Shown here: positions 1 to 8,580 of the stretch, piece by piece
Layout of the letters: each line of letters starts with the position of its first letter
Position numbering within the stretch: the stretch's first letter is position 1
Origin: Streptomyces sp. TLI_235
Lineage (GTDB): Bacteria > Actinomycetota > Actinomycetes > Streptomycetales > Streptomycetaceae
Reading direction: 5' to 3'
Assembly (NCBI GenBank): GCA_002300355.1
Contig: NSGV01000001.1
Location: 1,302,001-1,366,000, forward strand
DNA length: 64,000 nucleotides
Translations under genes and position numbers: made by a program
The notes under the pieces: generated by a model
The model's database searches: none
Told to the model about the DNA's origin: nothing
What the model saw: the letters and a program-made list of their open reading frames with translations, nothing else

Positions 1-160
1 GGGCGGGCCCGGAACCGTCGGCGCGCAGGGCCGCGGCCTCACTGCGCAGGATGCGCAGCGACCTGCCGAGTGCCCGTGCCGCGTCCGGCAGCCGTTTCGC
101 CCCGAAGAGCAGCACCGCGAGGACAGCGACCACCAGGATCGCCGTCGGCGAGATGCGCAT
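1..160 (-). CDS. tatA: Sec-independent translocase subunit TatA (partial, runs off left edge)
   Basis: TatA forms the protein-conducting pore of the twin-arginine export system in the cytoplasmic membrane. The visible 53 codons show the family layout: a short N-terminal transmembrane helix (about residues 4-20), the hinge sequence [18 protein letters not shown], then the start of the amphipathic helix. The ATG at 160 is preceded by AGGAAGG about 12 bases upstream. The C-terminal acidic tail lies outside the window. It is downstream of the pafB-pafC group on the same strand, separated by 142 bp from the nearest small gene. Family assignment rests on the FGxxxLPxxxR hinge and is firm even for a fragment. 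Confidence 0.85.
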   Translation of the reverse strand, partial: MRISPTAILVVAVLAVLLFGAKRLPDAARALGRSLRILRSEAAALRADGSGPA

Positions 161-302
161 GTGCGACCACCACCTTCCTCAGCGGGGCGCGTCCTCCCCG
201 TTGCGGGCGATGGTAGTCGTTGCCGGTCGGCGCCCGACAGCCGCCGTCCCGCTGCGGCCCCGGCCGCACCGCGGGGCCTGTCCACGAGGGTACCCGGCCC
301 GG

Positions 303-467
303 TCAGCGACCCGGGAGGTCCGCGGCGGCCGCGGCCAGCGCCCGCGAGGCGGAGTCCACGGCGCGGGCCAGCGAGCGGACGTCGGCCCACAGCCGGACGG
401 CGAGCGCACCGAGGACGAGCAGGCCGGCGGTGGCCAGCAGGACGGCGGCGGTGAGGGTCCACGACAT
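303..467 (-). CDS. Small conserved membrane protein (54 aa), unknown function
   Basis: A 54-residue reading frame with an ATG start at 467 and TGA stop. Residues about 5-25 form one hydrophobic helix rich in Leu and Ala, followed by a short amphipathic segment rich in Ala and Arg and ending LPGR. It sits 20 bp downstream of the zinc-ribbon gene and upstream of tatA on the same strand, so it is probably cotranscribed with pafB-pafC. The layout, a single N-terminal membrane anchor then an amphipathic helix, is similar in outline to Tat or holin-like small proteins, but I see no diagnostic motif. The clean fit between neighbours and the sensible hydrophobic profile argue that it is real. Confidence 0.6.
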   Translation of the reverse strand: MSWTLTAAVLLATAGLLVLGALAVRLWADVRSLARAVDSASRALAAAAADLPGR

Positions 468-487
468 GGCTCGACCCTACCGGCCCG

Positions 488-718
488 TCAGCCCTCCACC
501 GGCAGCAGCCGCATCGTGCTGACCCCGGCCGCCGTCATCGCCTGCACGATCTTCTCGCCGGCCGGCTTGCGGACGGACTCCCCGCACTCCGGGCAGACGA
601 AGCCGTAGAAGGTGCGCTCCCGGGTCGGGCCGAGCACCAGCCGGAAGTCCTCGGCCGGGAGCTCGACCTTCTCCCGGCACTGCGAGCAGTAGACCTGGAA
701 TCTGGTGCCGTACGCCAA
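488..718 (-). CDS. Conserved zinc-ribbon-like small protein (76 aa)
   Basis: A 76-residue protein with two CxxC pairs (CSQC near residue 11 and CPEC near residue 42), the usual arrangement for a zinc ribbon. The spacing of about 28 residues between pairs would hold one Zn ion. I chose a TTG start at 718, only 3 bp after the pafC stop codon, which implies translational coupling to pafC. No membrane segment or catalytic motif is visible. The position directly behind the PafBC regulator suggests a nucleic-acid or RNA-polymerase-associated role, but that is only inference from fold and neighbours. Confidence 0.65.
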   Translation of the reverse strand: MAYGTRFQVYCSQCREKVELPAEDFRLVLGPTRERTFYGFVCPECGESVRKPAGEKIVQAMTAAGVSTMRLLPVEG

Positions 719-721
719 CGG

Positions 722-1678
722 TCAGGCCTGCCCCTCCGGGTAGCCGGCGAGGGCGGCGAGGGCCGCCTCGCGGGCCTGCTCGGCGAGCGCCGGCGGGGAG
801 ACGGTCCGACCGTCACGGCCGAGCCGCAGGGCGAGCGGGCGCAGACCGGACGGGTCGGCGCTGCGCAGGGTGATCCGCAGGCCGCCGTCGGGCAGCTCTT
901 CAGCCTTGTCGTGGGTGTAGTACTCGGCGACCCAGCGGCCGCCCGGGCCGACCTCGACGATCACCTCGGGGTCGTCCGCGGCCGGGTTGACCAGGCCGGC
1001 GGACAGGTCGCGGGGCTCGACCCGCGGCGGGTCCGCGGGCTCGTCCAGCACCTTGATCTCGGCGACCCGGTCGAGCCGGAAGATCCGCCGGTCCTCGGAG
1101 GTGCGGCACCAGGCCTCGAGGTAGGTGTGGCCCTCGGTGACCAGGCGGATCGGGTCGACCTCGCGCTCGGTCATGCCGCCGCGGCCGTGCGACCAGTAGC
1201 GCAGCCAGAGCCGGCGGCCCTCGGTGAGGGCGCGGTCGATGTCGGCGAAGACCTGGCCCTCGGCCTCGAAGGTGACGCCGACCCGGGCGCTGGACTCGGC
1301 GCTCTCGCCGGCCGCGTCCTCGATCTTGGTGACGGCGCGGGTGAGCGCCTCCCGGTCACGGCGGCGCAGGCCCGGCAGGCCGGCCACCGCGCGGGCGGCG
1401 ACCAGCAGGGCGGTGGCCTCGTCGGCGGCCAGGCGCAGCGGCTGGGCGACGTCGTCGACGTTGTGCCACCAGATCCGCTCGCCGTCGGTGTCGATGTCGA
1501 GCAGGTCGCCGCCGCGGAAGCTGGTGCCGCACATCGGCAGCACGTTGAGGTCGCCGATCAGCTCGCGCTCGGTGATGCCGAAGGCGCGGGCGACCTCGGC
1601 CACCTCGGCACCGGGGCGCTCACGCAGGTAGGTGACCAGCGACAGCATCCGCCGGGTCTGGTCGATCGCGTTGCTCAT
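722..1678 (-). CDS. pafC: WYL-domain transcriptional regulator PafC
   Basis: PafC (318 aa) pairs with PafB to make the transcription activator that, in mycobacteria, switches on the RecA/LexA-independent DNA-damage response. Visible parts: an N-terminal winged helix-turn-helix (about residues 1-60), a central WYL domain (about 140-215) that senses nucleic-acid ligands, and a C-terminal extension (about 230-318). Its ATG at 1678 overlaps the TGA of pafB by four bases (ATGA), the classic sign of translational coupling. The reading frame can be extended upstream, but that would run deep into pafB, so the ATG at 1678 is the likely start. Placement beside the Pup ligase gene matches other actinobacteria. 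Confidence 0.88.
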   Translation of the reverse strand: MSNAIDQTRRMLSLVTYLRERPGAEVAEVARAFGITERELIGDLNVLPMCGTSFRGGDLLDIDTDGERIWWHNVDDVAQPLRLAADEATALLVAARAVAGLPGLRRRDREALTRAVTKIEDAAGESAESSARVGVTFEAEGQVFADIDRALTEGRRLWLRYWSHGRGGMTEREVDPIRLVTEGHTYLEAWCRTSEDRRIFRLDRVAEIKVLDEPADPPRVEPRDLSAGLVNPAADDPEVIVEVGPGGRWVAEYYTHDKAEELPDGGLRITLRSADPSGLRPLALRLGRDGRTVSPPALAEQAREAALAALAGYPEGQA

Positions 1679-2658
1679 GCTTCCTGCTCCCCCACTCCGG
1701 CGACGGCGCGCAGCCGGTCGATGACGTCCGCCCGCAGGTCGTCCGGCCCGAGGACGACCACGTCGGGCCCGAACTCGGCGAGGTCGGCGCCGAGGCCGTA
1801 GCCGTACGGGATCTCCAGCTCGTCCCACTGGTCGTCGACCCGGTGGGTGGCGATCGCCCGCCCGCGGAGCGGGAAGGCGGCGCCGCGGCGCAGCCGGACG
1901 GTGGCGGTGGCGCCCTCGGTGACGGCGCCCTCCCCGGCGAACCGGGCGACGTGGGCGCGCACGTCGACGTGCTCGGGGACGTCGCCCGTGAAGCCGCCGG
2001 CCCGGGAGCGGACCTTGCCGGTGATCCGGCTGAGCCGGAAGACGCGGGCGCTCTGCCGGTCGCGGTCGTAGCCGGCCAGGTACCAGTGGCCGCGCCAGCA
2101 CTCGAGGGCCCAGGGCTCGACGGCGCGCTGCTCGGGGAGGGCGGCGCCGGCCTTGCGGTAGTCGAAGGTGACCGGCCGCCGGTCACGGGCTGCGACCAGC
2201 AGCGGCTCGAAGGCGGCCTCGCGGGCGGGGATCCGCGGCTGGAGGGCGGTGTGCTCGGCGTCCTCGGCGACGGGCATGCCGGCCGCCCTGAGCTTCTGCA
2301 GGGCTCCGCTGGCGGCACCGGACATCTTGGCCTGCTGCCAGACCCTGGCGACCAGGGTGAGGGCGGCGGCCTCCTCGGCGTCGAGCACGATCTCGGGGAG
2401 CCGGTTGCGGTCCCGGCGGGCGAGGTAGCCGACCTCGCCGTCGAGGGCGTTCTCGTCGACGTCGATGACCAGGCCGAGCTCGCGCAGATCGTCCTTGTCG
2501 CGCTCGAACATCCGGTTGAAGGCGTCCTCGCTGCCCTGCTGCCAGGCTTCCCGGTAGGCCTCGACGGACTCGCGCAGCTCCTTCTTGGAGAGCGGCCGTC
2601 TGGTGTTCATCAGACAGAGGGCGAGGTTCATCAACCGCTCCGCCTTGGCGATCGCCAT
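1675..2658 (-). CDS. pafB: WYL-domain transcriptional regulator PafB
   Basis: A 327-residue partner of PafC with the same order: winged helix-turn-helix (about residues 5-65, beginning AERLMNLALCLMNTRRPLSK), a WYL domain (about 150-225, including the region around WYLAGYDRDRQSARVFRL) and a C-terminal domain. The ATG at 2658 has AGGAAGG just upstream. An in-frame start 26 codons further upstream exists but lacks a ribosome site and has low-complexity sequence, so I rejected it. Known role in mycobacteria: activation of DNA repair genes as a PafB-PafC heterodimer. It is the first gene of a probable pafB-pafC-zinc-ribbon-small protein operon. Confidence 0.88.
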   Translation of the reverse strand: MAIAKAERLMNLALCLMNTRRPLSKKELRESVEAYREAWQQGSEDAFNRMFERDKDDLRELGLVIDVDENALDGEVGYLARRDRNRLPEIVLDAEEAAALTLVARVWQQAKMSGAASGALQKLRAAGMPVAEDAEHTALQPRIPAREAAFEPLLVAARDRRPVTFDYRKAGAALPEQRAVEPWALECWRGHWYLAGYDRDRQSARVFRLSRITGKVRSRAGGFTGDVPEHVDVRAHVARFAGEGAVTEGATATVRLRRGAAFPLRGRAIATHRVDDQWDELEIPYGYGLGADLAEFGPDVVVLGPDDLRADVIDRLRAVAGVGEQEA

Positions 2659-2801
2659 CGCTGACCTTCCTGTCCGTCCGCCCGGCACCTTCGTGATCCG
2701 GCGACCCGACCGTACCGGTCCGGGCACGCCGAGCAAAAGCCGAGCCCCACCGGGGCCCGGCCCGACCCCGGCCGAGCGGGCAACAAACCCGCCGAGAGGG
2801 G

Positions 2802-3036
2802 GCGACAGACCCGCCCCGAGCCGAAGGGCCCGCCGGTGCCGAAAGGGAGAAGCGCGGGAGCGAAGCGACGGAGCGCCGACCGTCGGCGCCGGGTCGGGAG
2901 GGCCCGGAGGCGAGCGGGCGACAGACCCGCCCCGAGCCGAAGGGCCCGCCGGTGCCGAAAGGGAGAAGCGCGGGAGCGAAGCGACGGAGCGCCGACCGTC
3001 GGCGCCGGGTCGGGAGGGCCCGGAGGCGAGCGGGCG
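2802..3036. repeat. 116-bp perfect tandem duplication (2 copies) in a non-coding gap
   Basis: Two adjacent identical copies of a 116-bp unit (2802-2917 and 2918-3033, identity continuing for three more bases). Each unit contains the palindrome GCGCCGACCGTCGGCGC and a GA-rich run around GAAGCGCGGGAGCGAAGCGA. A degenerate third piece (from about 2774) resembles the unit start. The 447-bp gap from 2659 to 3105 between pafB and the FKBP gene otherwise holds only the terminator at 3055-3094. The 116-bp period is not a multiple of three, which argues against coding. Confidence 0.9.
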
Positions 3037-3054
3037 TTAGCACGGCACAGCACG

Positions 3055-3094
3055 GCGCCGGGCCGCTCCCCGCAGGGGGGGTGCGGCCCGGCGC
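3055..3094 (-). terminator. Terminator of the small FKBP gene
   Basis: Perfect 12-bp inverted repeat GCGCCGGGCCGC / GCGGCCCGGCGC with a 16-base loop, just past the stop codon of the FKBP gene at 3106. Confidence 0.7.
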
Positions 3095-3105
3095 GGTGGG
3101 GTGTC

Positions 3106-3477
3106 TCAGACGCCGAGCAGGTCGACGACGAAGATCAGGGTCGAACCCGCGGGGATCAGCGGGCTCGGCGACTGGTTGCCGTAGGCCAGGTTCGGCGGGA
3201 TGACCAGCTCGCGGCGGCCGCCGACCTTCATGCCCTGGACGCCCTGGTCCCAGCCCTTGATGACGCGGCCCGCGCCGAGCGGGAAGCGGAAGGACTGACC
3301 GCGGTTCCAGGAGGCGTCGAACTCCTCGCCGGTGGAGAAGGTGACACCCACGTAGTGGACCTCGACCGTGGCGCCGGCCTTGGCCTCCGCACCGTCGCCG
3401 ACGACGATGTCGCGGATCTGCAGCTCCTTCGGGGGCTCGCCGCCCGGGAAGTCGATCTCCGGCTTGCTAAGGCTCAC
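3106..3477 (-). CDS. FKBP-type peptidyl-prolyl cis-trans isomerase (cytosolic, single domain)
   Basis: A 123-residue single-domain FKBP that catalyses cis-trans isomerisation of Xaa-Pro bonds. Family signatures are all present: VEVHYVGV, FDASWNRG, the IKGWDQGVQGMKVGGRREL block, PPNLAYG and the closing FVVDLLGV. There is no signal peptide or membrane segment, so it should be cytosolic. I chose GTG at 3477 because homologues in Streptomyces begin close to the SKPEIDFPGG segment; a GTG at 3525 would add 16 residues without family support. It is the first of three FKBP genes in a row next to pafA. It ends in a strong hairpin. Confidence 0.88.
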   Translation of the reverse strand: MSLSKPEIDFPGGEPPKELQIRDIVVGDGAEAKAGATVEVHYVGVTFSTGEEFDASWNRGQSFRFPLGAGRVIKGWDQGVQGMKVGGRRELVIPPNLAYGNQSPSPLIPAGSTLIFVVDLLGV

Positions 3478-3550
3478 AACAGACTCATCTCGTTCGGTGA
3501 TACAGACATGACGGGGTGCAGGCACCGCTGCGATCCACCGTACGGCGCGC

Positions 3551-3581
3551 CGCCGCCCGTCCGGGCCATTCCCGGGCGGCG
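3551..3581 (-). terminator. Terminator of the membrane-anchored FKBP gene
   Basis: Nine-bp perfect inverted repeat CGCCGCCCG / CGGGCGGCG 47 bp past the stop at 3628. A second small hairpin, GCGCGAC-GT-GTCGCGC, overlaps its right edge (3580-3595). Confidence 0.55.
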
Positions 3582-3627
3582 CGACGTGTCGCGCGGCCCG
3601 GGTGGGCCCTGTGCGTCCGACCCGGGA

Positions 3628-4917
3628 CTAGTCCTGGGCGCCGACGCCGGCATCCAGGATGTCGATCACGAAGACCAGTGTCGAATTGGCGGGGATGTCT
3701 CCCTGCGCCTGGTCCTTGTAGGCGAGCGCGGCGGGGATCACCAGCTCGATCCGGCTGCCCACGGTCTGGCCGGTGACGCCCTTGTCCCAGCCCTCGATGA
3801 CGCCGCCGCCACCGGTGACGAAGGTGAAGGCCTCACCGCGCTTGAGCGAGGAGTCGAAGACCTTGCCGTCCTTGTACAGCGCGCCGGTGTACTGGACGAG
3901 GACCTTCTCGCCGGCCTCGATCTTGCGGCCCTTGCCCTGGATGAGGACGTGCGACTTGAGGTCCTTGACCTCGGGGGTGCCGGGCACCGGGGTGATCTCG
4001 GCGGGCTTCTTGCCGTTGTCCTTGACCTTCGGCATGTCGGCCGGCGGGGCCGTCATGTCGCCGCTGAGCACCGTGTCCGGGGCGGTGGCGTTCTTGATGT
4101 CGATCACGAACACCAGGGTGTCCTTGGCGCCGACGCCCATGCCGCTGCTGCCCTGCGCACCGAACGCGGCGGCCGGCGGGGCGACCACGAGCAGTCGACT
4201 GCCGGCCTTGTGGCCGGTGACGGCCTGGTCGAGCGCCGGGATCAGCTTGCCGGCGCCGGCCTGGAAGAGCTGCGGCTTGCCGCTGGAGTACGAGCCCTCG
4301 ATCTCCTTGCCGGTGCCCCAGTTCATGGCGGAGAAGTCGGCGGTGACCCAGGTGTTCTTGTCGACCTTGGCGCCGTCGCCGGACTTCAGCTCCTTGACCA
4401 CGAAGGTGCCGTCGGAGGCCTCCTTGGGCAGGGCGATGGTCGCCTTGGTGCCGAATTCGCCGGTGACGGTCGGCAGCACCTTGGCGTTGTCCTTGATCGG
4501 CGGCACCGGGTCGGCGGACGGCGTCGGGGACGCCGCGGTGGCCGCCGCGTCCGGCGAGGCCGAGGCGGGCTTCCCGTCGTCCTTGTTCACCATGTAGAGC
4601 GTGATGCAGCTGCCGACCAGCAGCACGGCCAGCACGGTGCCGAGGATCGCGCCGAGGCGGCCCGCGCCGGGCGGCTCCTCGTCGTAACCGGCCTCCGAGA
4701 GGTCCTGGCGGCGCACCGTCGAGGCGAAGACCTGCGGCTCCTCGTCCTTCTCGCCGGCGGGACGTGCCGGGGCCTGGCCCCAGCCCGCCTGCTGCTTCAG
4801 GATCGCGGGCGGGACGACGATCGACTCGCCGTCGCCGGGCAGCGGGCCGCCGGGCCGTGCGGCCGCGGGGTCGGCGGCGGTACCGGCCTCGCCCGGGCTC
4901 GACGCTTTCTCAGACAT
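3628..4917 (-). CDS. Membrane-anchored tandem FKBP peptidyl-prolyl isomerase
   Basis: A 429-residue protein with a disordered cytosolic N-terminus (about 1-85), a single transmembrane helix (about 90-112, rich in Leu and Val and preceded by GRLGAILG), a Pro/Ala/Ser linker, and two FKBP domains outside the membrane (about 145-290 and 315-429). The second domain carries the conserved EGWDKGVTGQTVGSRIELVI block; the first is more diverged (ALDQAVTGHKAGSRLLVVAP). The first ATG in the frame lies nine codons upstream of my choice; the ATG at 4917 is preceded by GGGGAG. Likely function: folding of secreted proteins at the outer membrane face. It parallels the lipoprotein gene next door, suggesting duplication. 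Confidence 0.85.
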   Translation of the reverse strand: MSEKASSPGEAGTAADPAAARPGGPLPGDGESIVVPPAILKQQAGWGQAPARPAGEKDEEPQVFASTVRRQDLSEAGYDEEPPGAGRLGAILGTVLAVLLVGSCITLYMVNKDDGKPASASPDAAATAASPTPSADPVPPIKDNAKVLPTVTGEFGTKATIALPKEASDGTFVVKELKSGDGAKVDKNTWVTADFSAMNWGTGKEIEGSYSSGKPQLFQAGAGKLIPALDQAVTGHKAGSRLLVVAPPAAAFGAQGSSGMGVGAKDTLVFVIDIKNATAPDTVLSGDMTAPPADMPKVKDNGKKPAEITPVPGTPEVKDLKSHVLIQGKGRKIEAGEKVLVQYTGALYKDGKVFDSSLKRGEAFTFVTGGGGVIEGWDKGVTGQTVGSRIELVIPAALAYKDQAQGDIPANSTLVFVIDILDAGVGAQD

Positions 4918-5115
4918 TGCTCCCCATCCATCTCGCCGTGCCACGCCCTTGCCGGACCTGACGACGCTGCCACAGTGCCGAAAACGCCAGCAGTATGTCA
5001 GGTCCGCATGAGGACGGGCCCCTCCCGGTGCGTGATCGGTGCGGCCGTCTTCCGGCCTCGGGCGTGTCGGACGGATCGTACGGGACCGACCTGCCCGGGG
5101 GCCGCCGGACGGTCG

Positions 5116-6111
5116 CTACACGGCCTCCAGGATGTCGATGACGAAGACCAGCGTGGAGTTGCCCGGCACCGGGCCGCTGGACTGCTCGCCGTAGGCCAGC
5201 GACGGCGGCACCACGAGCATCACCCGGCTGCCGACGGTCTGGCCGACCAGGCCCTGGTCCCAGCCCTTGATCAGGCTGCCGGTGCCGACCTGGAGGGCCT
5301 GCGCGCCGCCGTGCGAGTAGGAGGAGTCGAACTGCGAGCCGTCCGACCACAGCACGCCGGTGTACTGCACCAGCAGCTGCTGCCCGGACTGCACCGGCTT
5401 GCCGTCACCCTTGATCAGCACGTAGGTCTGGAGCTCGGTCGGCGGGCTCTGCCCGGCCGGGATGGTGATCGTCGGCGCCTGCTTGCCGTTGTCCTTCACC
5501 TGCGGCGCGGTCGCGGGCGGCTCGGTCATCTCGCCGGAGACGGTGGAGTCCGGCGGTACCACGTCGAGGATGTCCAGCACGAAGACCACGGTGTCCTGCC
5601 CGCCGACCCCGGCCGCGGTGTTCCCCGCGGTGCCGAAGCCGGCCGCCGGCGGGGCCACCACCAGCACCCGGCTGCCGGCCTTCTTGCCGATCACCGCCTG
5701 GTCGAAGGCGGGCACCAGCTGGCCGCTGCCGGCCTGGTACAGCTGCGGCTTGCCGCCGGTGTCGTACGAGCTGGAGACGTCCTTGCCGGTCGTCCAGTCC
5801 TTGGCGGTGTAGTTGACTGTCACCCAGTCGCCCTTGGCCACCGTGGCGCCGTCGCCCTCGTGCACGGTGCTGACCACGAACTCGCCGCTCGGCTGCCCCT
5901 GCGGGAGGGTGATCTCGGCCTTCGAGCCGAAGTCGCCGGCGACGGTCGGCATCGGGTCGGCGGACTCCACCGGGCTCGGCACCGCGGTCGCCGAGGCCGA
6001 GGCGGCGGGCGAGCCGCCGGAGGAACCGGAGGAGCCGCTGGTGCACGCGGCGAGCACGGCGACGAGCAGGGCGGCAAGGGGCACGGCCGGCAGGGCGGCG
6101 AATCGGCGCAT
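5116..6111 (-). CDS. Lipoprotein tandem FKBP peptidyl-prolyl isomerase
   Basis: A 331-residue exported protein with a type II signal peptide ending in the lipobox LAAC (Cys near residue 23), a Ser/Gly-rich spacer and two FKBP domains (about 45-190 and 215-331). The C-terminal domain has FDSSYSHGG, IKGWDQGLVGQTVGSRVMLV and LAYGEQSSG; the N-terminal one lacks several binding-pocket aromatics and looks structural. The ATG at 6111 opens directly onto the signal peptide, while the longer frame upstream is unsupported. It shares architecture with the neighbouring membrane-anchored FKBP, differing in the anchor. Probable role: extracytoplasmic chaperone. The gene stands 123 bp downstream of pafA behind a terminator. 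Confidence 0.87.
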   Translation of the reverse strand: MRRFAALPAVPLAALLVAVLAACTSGSSGSSGGSPAASASATAVPSPVESADPMPTVAGDFGSKAEITLPQGQPSGEFVVSTVHEGDGATVAKGDWVTVNYTAKDWTTGKDVSSSYDTGGKPQLYQAGSGQLVPAFDQAVIGKKAGSRVLVVAPPAAGFGTAGNTAAGVGGQDTVVFVLDILDVVPPDSTVSGEMTEPPATAPQVKDNGKQAPTITIPAGQSPPTELQTYVLIKGDGKPVQSGQQLLVQYTGVLWSDGSQFDSSYSHGGAQALQVGTGSLIKGWDQGLVGQTVGSRVMLVVPPSLAYGEQSSGPVPGNSTLVFVIDILEAV

Positions 6112-6170
6112 GGTCGCCAGCGTATGGCCCCGGGGCGCCGCCGACCGGGAGGCGCAAGCGGGCACACGGG

Positions 6171-6206
6171 GGGTGGCGCCCGGACCCACCCGCCCGGACG
6201 CCACCC
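6171..6206 (-). terminator. Terminator of pafA
   Basis: Inverted repeat GGGTGGCG-c-CCGG / CCGG-a-CGCCACCC (12 pairs, one mismatch), 29 bases past the pafA stop. Confidence 0.6.
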
Positions 6207-6234
6207 TGGTGACCGCCGTCGCCCTGCGCGGGCG

Positions 6235-7596
6235 TCACATGCCCGCGATGAGCTTCTCCACCCGCTCGTCCACCGACCGGAACGGGTCCTTGCACAGCAC
6301 GGTGCGCTGCGCCTGGTCGTTCAGCTTCAGGTGGACCCAGTCCACCGTGAAGTCGCGCCGCTGCTCCTGCGCCCGGCGGATGAAGTCGCCGCGCAGCCGC
6401 GCCCGGGTGGTCTGCGGGGGCACCGACTTGGCCTCGAAGGTCTTGAGGTCGGTGGTGATCCGTGCCGCCCGGCCCTTGTTCTGCAGCAGGTAGAACAGGC
6501 CCCGGCGGCGGTGGATGTCGTGGTACGCGAGGTCGATCTGGGCGACCCGCGGGTTGGACATCGTCATCTGGTGCTTCTCGCGGTACTGCTCGATCAACCG
6601 GTACTTCATGATCCAGTCGATCTCGGTGGAGACCCGGTCCAGGTCCTCGGTGCGGACGGCCTCCAGGGTGCGCCCCCAGAGCTCGAGCACGCGGGCCACC
6701 GTGCCCGTGTTCAGACCCTTGCGGTCCGCGAACTCCAGCGCCTTGGTGAAGTACTCCTCCTGGATGTCCAGGGCGCTGGCCTCGCGGCCGTTGGCGAGCC
6801 TGACCTGGTGGGTGCCGGTCAGGTCGTGGCTGACCTCGCGGATCGCCCGGATCGGGTTCTCCAGGGTGAGGTCGCGCATCACCACGCCCGCCTCGATGAG
6901 GCGCAGCACCAGGTCGGTGGCGCCGACCTTGAGCAGGGTGGTGGTCTCCGACATGTTGGAGTCGCCGACGATGACGTGCAGCCGGCGGTAGCGCTCGGCG
7001 TCGGCGTGCGGTTCGTCGCGGGTGTTGATGATGGGCCGGGAGCGGGTGGTCGCCGAGCTGACGCCCTCCCAGATGTGCTCGGCCCGCTGGCTGACGCAGT
7101 AGACCGCGCCGCGCGGCGTCTGCAGCACCTTGCCGGCGCCGCAGATGAGCTGGCGGGTCACCAGGAAGGGGATCAGGACGTCGGCCAGCCGGGAGAACTC
7201 GCCGTGCCGGGCCACGAGGTAGTTCTCGTGGCAGCCGTAGGAGTTGCCGGCCGAGTCGGTGTTGTTCTTGAACAGGTAGACGTCGCCGGCGATGCCCTCC
7301 TCGTGGAGCCGCCGCTCGGCGTCCACGAGCAGGCCCTCCAGGATGCGTTCGCCCGCCTTGTCGTGCGTCACCAGCTCGGTGACGTCGTCGCATTCGGGAG
7401 TGGCGTACTCGGGGTGCGAGCCCACGTCGAGATAGAGGCGCGCACCGTTCCGCAGGAAGACATTGCTGCTGCGGCCCCAGGAAACTACGCGGCGGAAGAG
7501 GTATCTGGCCACCTCGTCCGGAGACAGACGCCGTTGTCCCCGGAACGTACACGTGACACCGTACTCGTTCTCCAGCCCGAAAATTCGGCGGTCCAT
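6235..7596 (-). CDS. pafA: Pup-protein ligase PafA
   Basis: PafA uses ATP to join the C-terminal glutamate of Pup to lysines of target proteins. The 453-residue product has the glutamine-synthetase-like fold: FGLENEYG at residues 6-13 (Mg-binding Glu9), [15 protein letters not shown] with the catalytic Asp at 57, the nucleotide/metal segments around [20 protein letters not shown] and [13 protein letters not shown], and a C-terminal domain from about 400. The start ATG at 7596 gives the N-terminus usual for the family; another ATG nine codons upstream is possible. A strong hairpin separates it from prcA, so it likely has its own promoter in the gap 7597-7709. Confidence 0.95.
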   Translation of the reverse strand: MDRRIFGLENEYGVTCTFRGQRRLSPDEVARYLFRRVVSWGRSSNVFLRNGARLYLDVGSHPEYATPECDDVTELVTHDKAGERILEGLLVDAERRLHEEGIAGDVYLFKNNTDSAGNSYGCHENYLVARHGEFSRLADVLIPFLVTRQLICGAGKVLQTPRGAVYCVSQRAEHIWEGVSSATTRSRPIINTRDEPHADAERYRRLHVIVGDSNMSETTTLLKVGATDLVLRLIEAGVVMRDLTLENPIRAIREVSHDLTGTHQVRLANGREASALDIQEEYFTKALEFADRKGLNTGTVARVLELWGRTLEAVRTEDLDRVSTEIDWIMKYRLIEQYREKHQMTMSNPRVAQIDLAYHDIHRRRGLFYLLQNKGRAARITTDLKTFEAKSVPPQTTRARLRGDFIRRAQEQRRDFTVDWVHLKLNDQAQRTVLCKDPFRSVDERVEKLIAGM

Positions 7597-7709
7597 GAGG
7601 CATCTTTTCTCTTCCGGGAGCATTCCGAAACCCCTCGGACACAGCCGAAAAGGTCACGGTACCGCCGGCAATCCGATCACGGCACGCCGTCAAATCCCGG
7701 CAGGCGCAC

Positions 7710-7752
7710 GTGAATCCCGCACGGCACCGGCTGCGTGCCGTACGGGATTCAC
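7710..7752 (-). terminator. Terminator between prcA and pafA
   Basis: 18-bp stem with one mismatch (left arm begins GTGAATCCCG, right arm ends CGGGATTCAC) and a 7-base loop, starting 10 bases after the prcA stop codon. It should separate the pup-prcB-prcA transcript from pafA. Confidence 0.8.
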
Positions 7753-7761
7753 ACGGGCGGG

Positions 7762-8544
7762 CTATTCGGCGGCGGGCGCCTCCCCCTCGGCGGCCGACGG
7801 CTTGCCCCCGGCGGCCGACGGCTCCTCGTCGGCCGCGGAGGCGTCGCCGCCGAGCAGGCGGCCGAGCTGGCCGCCCAGGATGCGCTTGAACTTGCGCTGC
7901 TGGACGCGCTTGCGGTCCAGCACGGCGACCTCCAGCTGCTCCGGCGTCAGCGTGCGCGGGCTGCCGCCGTTGGGGTCGCGGGCGAGGCCGTCCACGGCCA
8001 ACCGGAGGGCGTCGGTGAGGGCCATGCCGGCCTGGTGGCGTGTGCCGAGGTAGTTGCCGATGGAGTCGGAGTTGCCGCCGACCACGACGTAGTTCTTCTC
8101 GTCGACGACCGAGCCGTCCGGGGTGAGCCGGTAGATCTGGTCGTCGCCGTCGGTACGGCCGACCTCGGCGACGACCAGCTCGACCTCGTACGGCTTGTCG
8201 CCGACCGAGGAGAAGATGGTGCCGAGGGTCTGGGCGTAGACGTTGGCGAGGCCGCGGGCGGTGACGTCGGCCCGGTCGTAGGAGTAACCGCGCAGGTCGG
8301 CGTAGCGGACGCCGCCGATGCGCAGGTTCTCGAACTCGTTGTACCGGCCGACCGCGGCGAAGGCGATCTTGTCGTAGATCTCGGAGACCTTGTGCAGCGC
8401 CCGGGAGGTGTTCTCCGCGACGAAGACGATGCCGTCGGCGTAGGTGAGCACGACCACGCTTCGGCCGCGGGCGATGCCCTTGCGGGCGTACTCCGCGCGG
8501 TCCGCCATGGCCTGCTGAGGCGAGACGTAGAACGGTGTGGACAC
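7762..8544 (-). CDS. prcA: 20S proteasome alpha subunit
   Basis: PrcA (260 aa) forms the two outer heptameric rings that gate entry to the proteolytic chamber. It shows the alpha-type N-terminal gate and H0 helix ([20 protein letters not shown]), then the Ntn-hydrolase fold with no catalytic Thr after a propeptide. The C-terminal tail of about 30 residues is Ala/Glu/Pro-rich and probably disordered. The start is GTG at 8544, with AAGGGGA about nine bases upstream. It lies 36 bp downstream of prcB, as in other actinobacteria, and receives substrates from the ARC ATPase through its terminal QYL motif. Confidence 0.95.
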   Translation of the reverse strand: MSTPFYVSPQQAMADRAEYARKGIARGRSVVVLTYADGIVFVAENTSRALHKVSEIYDKIAFAAVGRYNEFENLRIGGVRYADLRGYSYDRADVTARGLANVYAQTLGTIFSSVGDKPYEVELVVAEVGRTDGDDQIYRLTPDGSVVDEKNYVVVGGNSDSIGNYLGTRHQAGMALTDALRLAVDGLARDPNGGSPRTLTPEQLEVAVLDRKRVQQRKFKRILGGQLGRLLGGDASAADEEPSAAGGKPSAAEGEAPAAE

Positions 8545-8580
8545 CGGCGGTCGTCCCCTTCTTCCTGGATGGGTGGCGGA

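Noticed and set aside
2836..7713. Very long plus-strand open frame across the FKBP and pafA genes
   Set aside because: Antisense shadow caused by high GC content; composition is Ala/Arg/Gly/Val-biased with no domain, and the minus-strand genes below it are well-known families.
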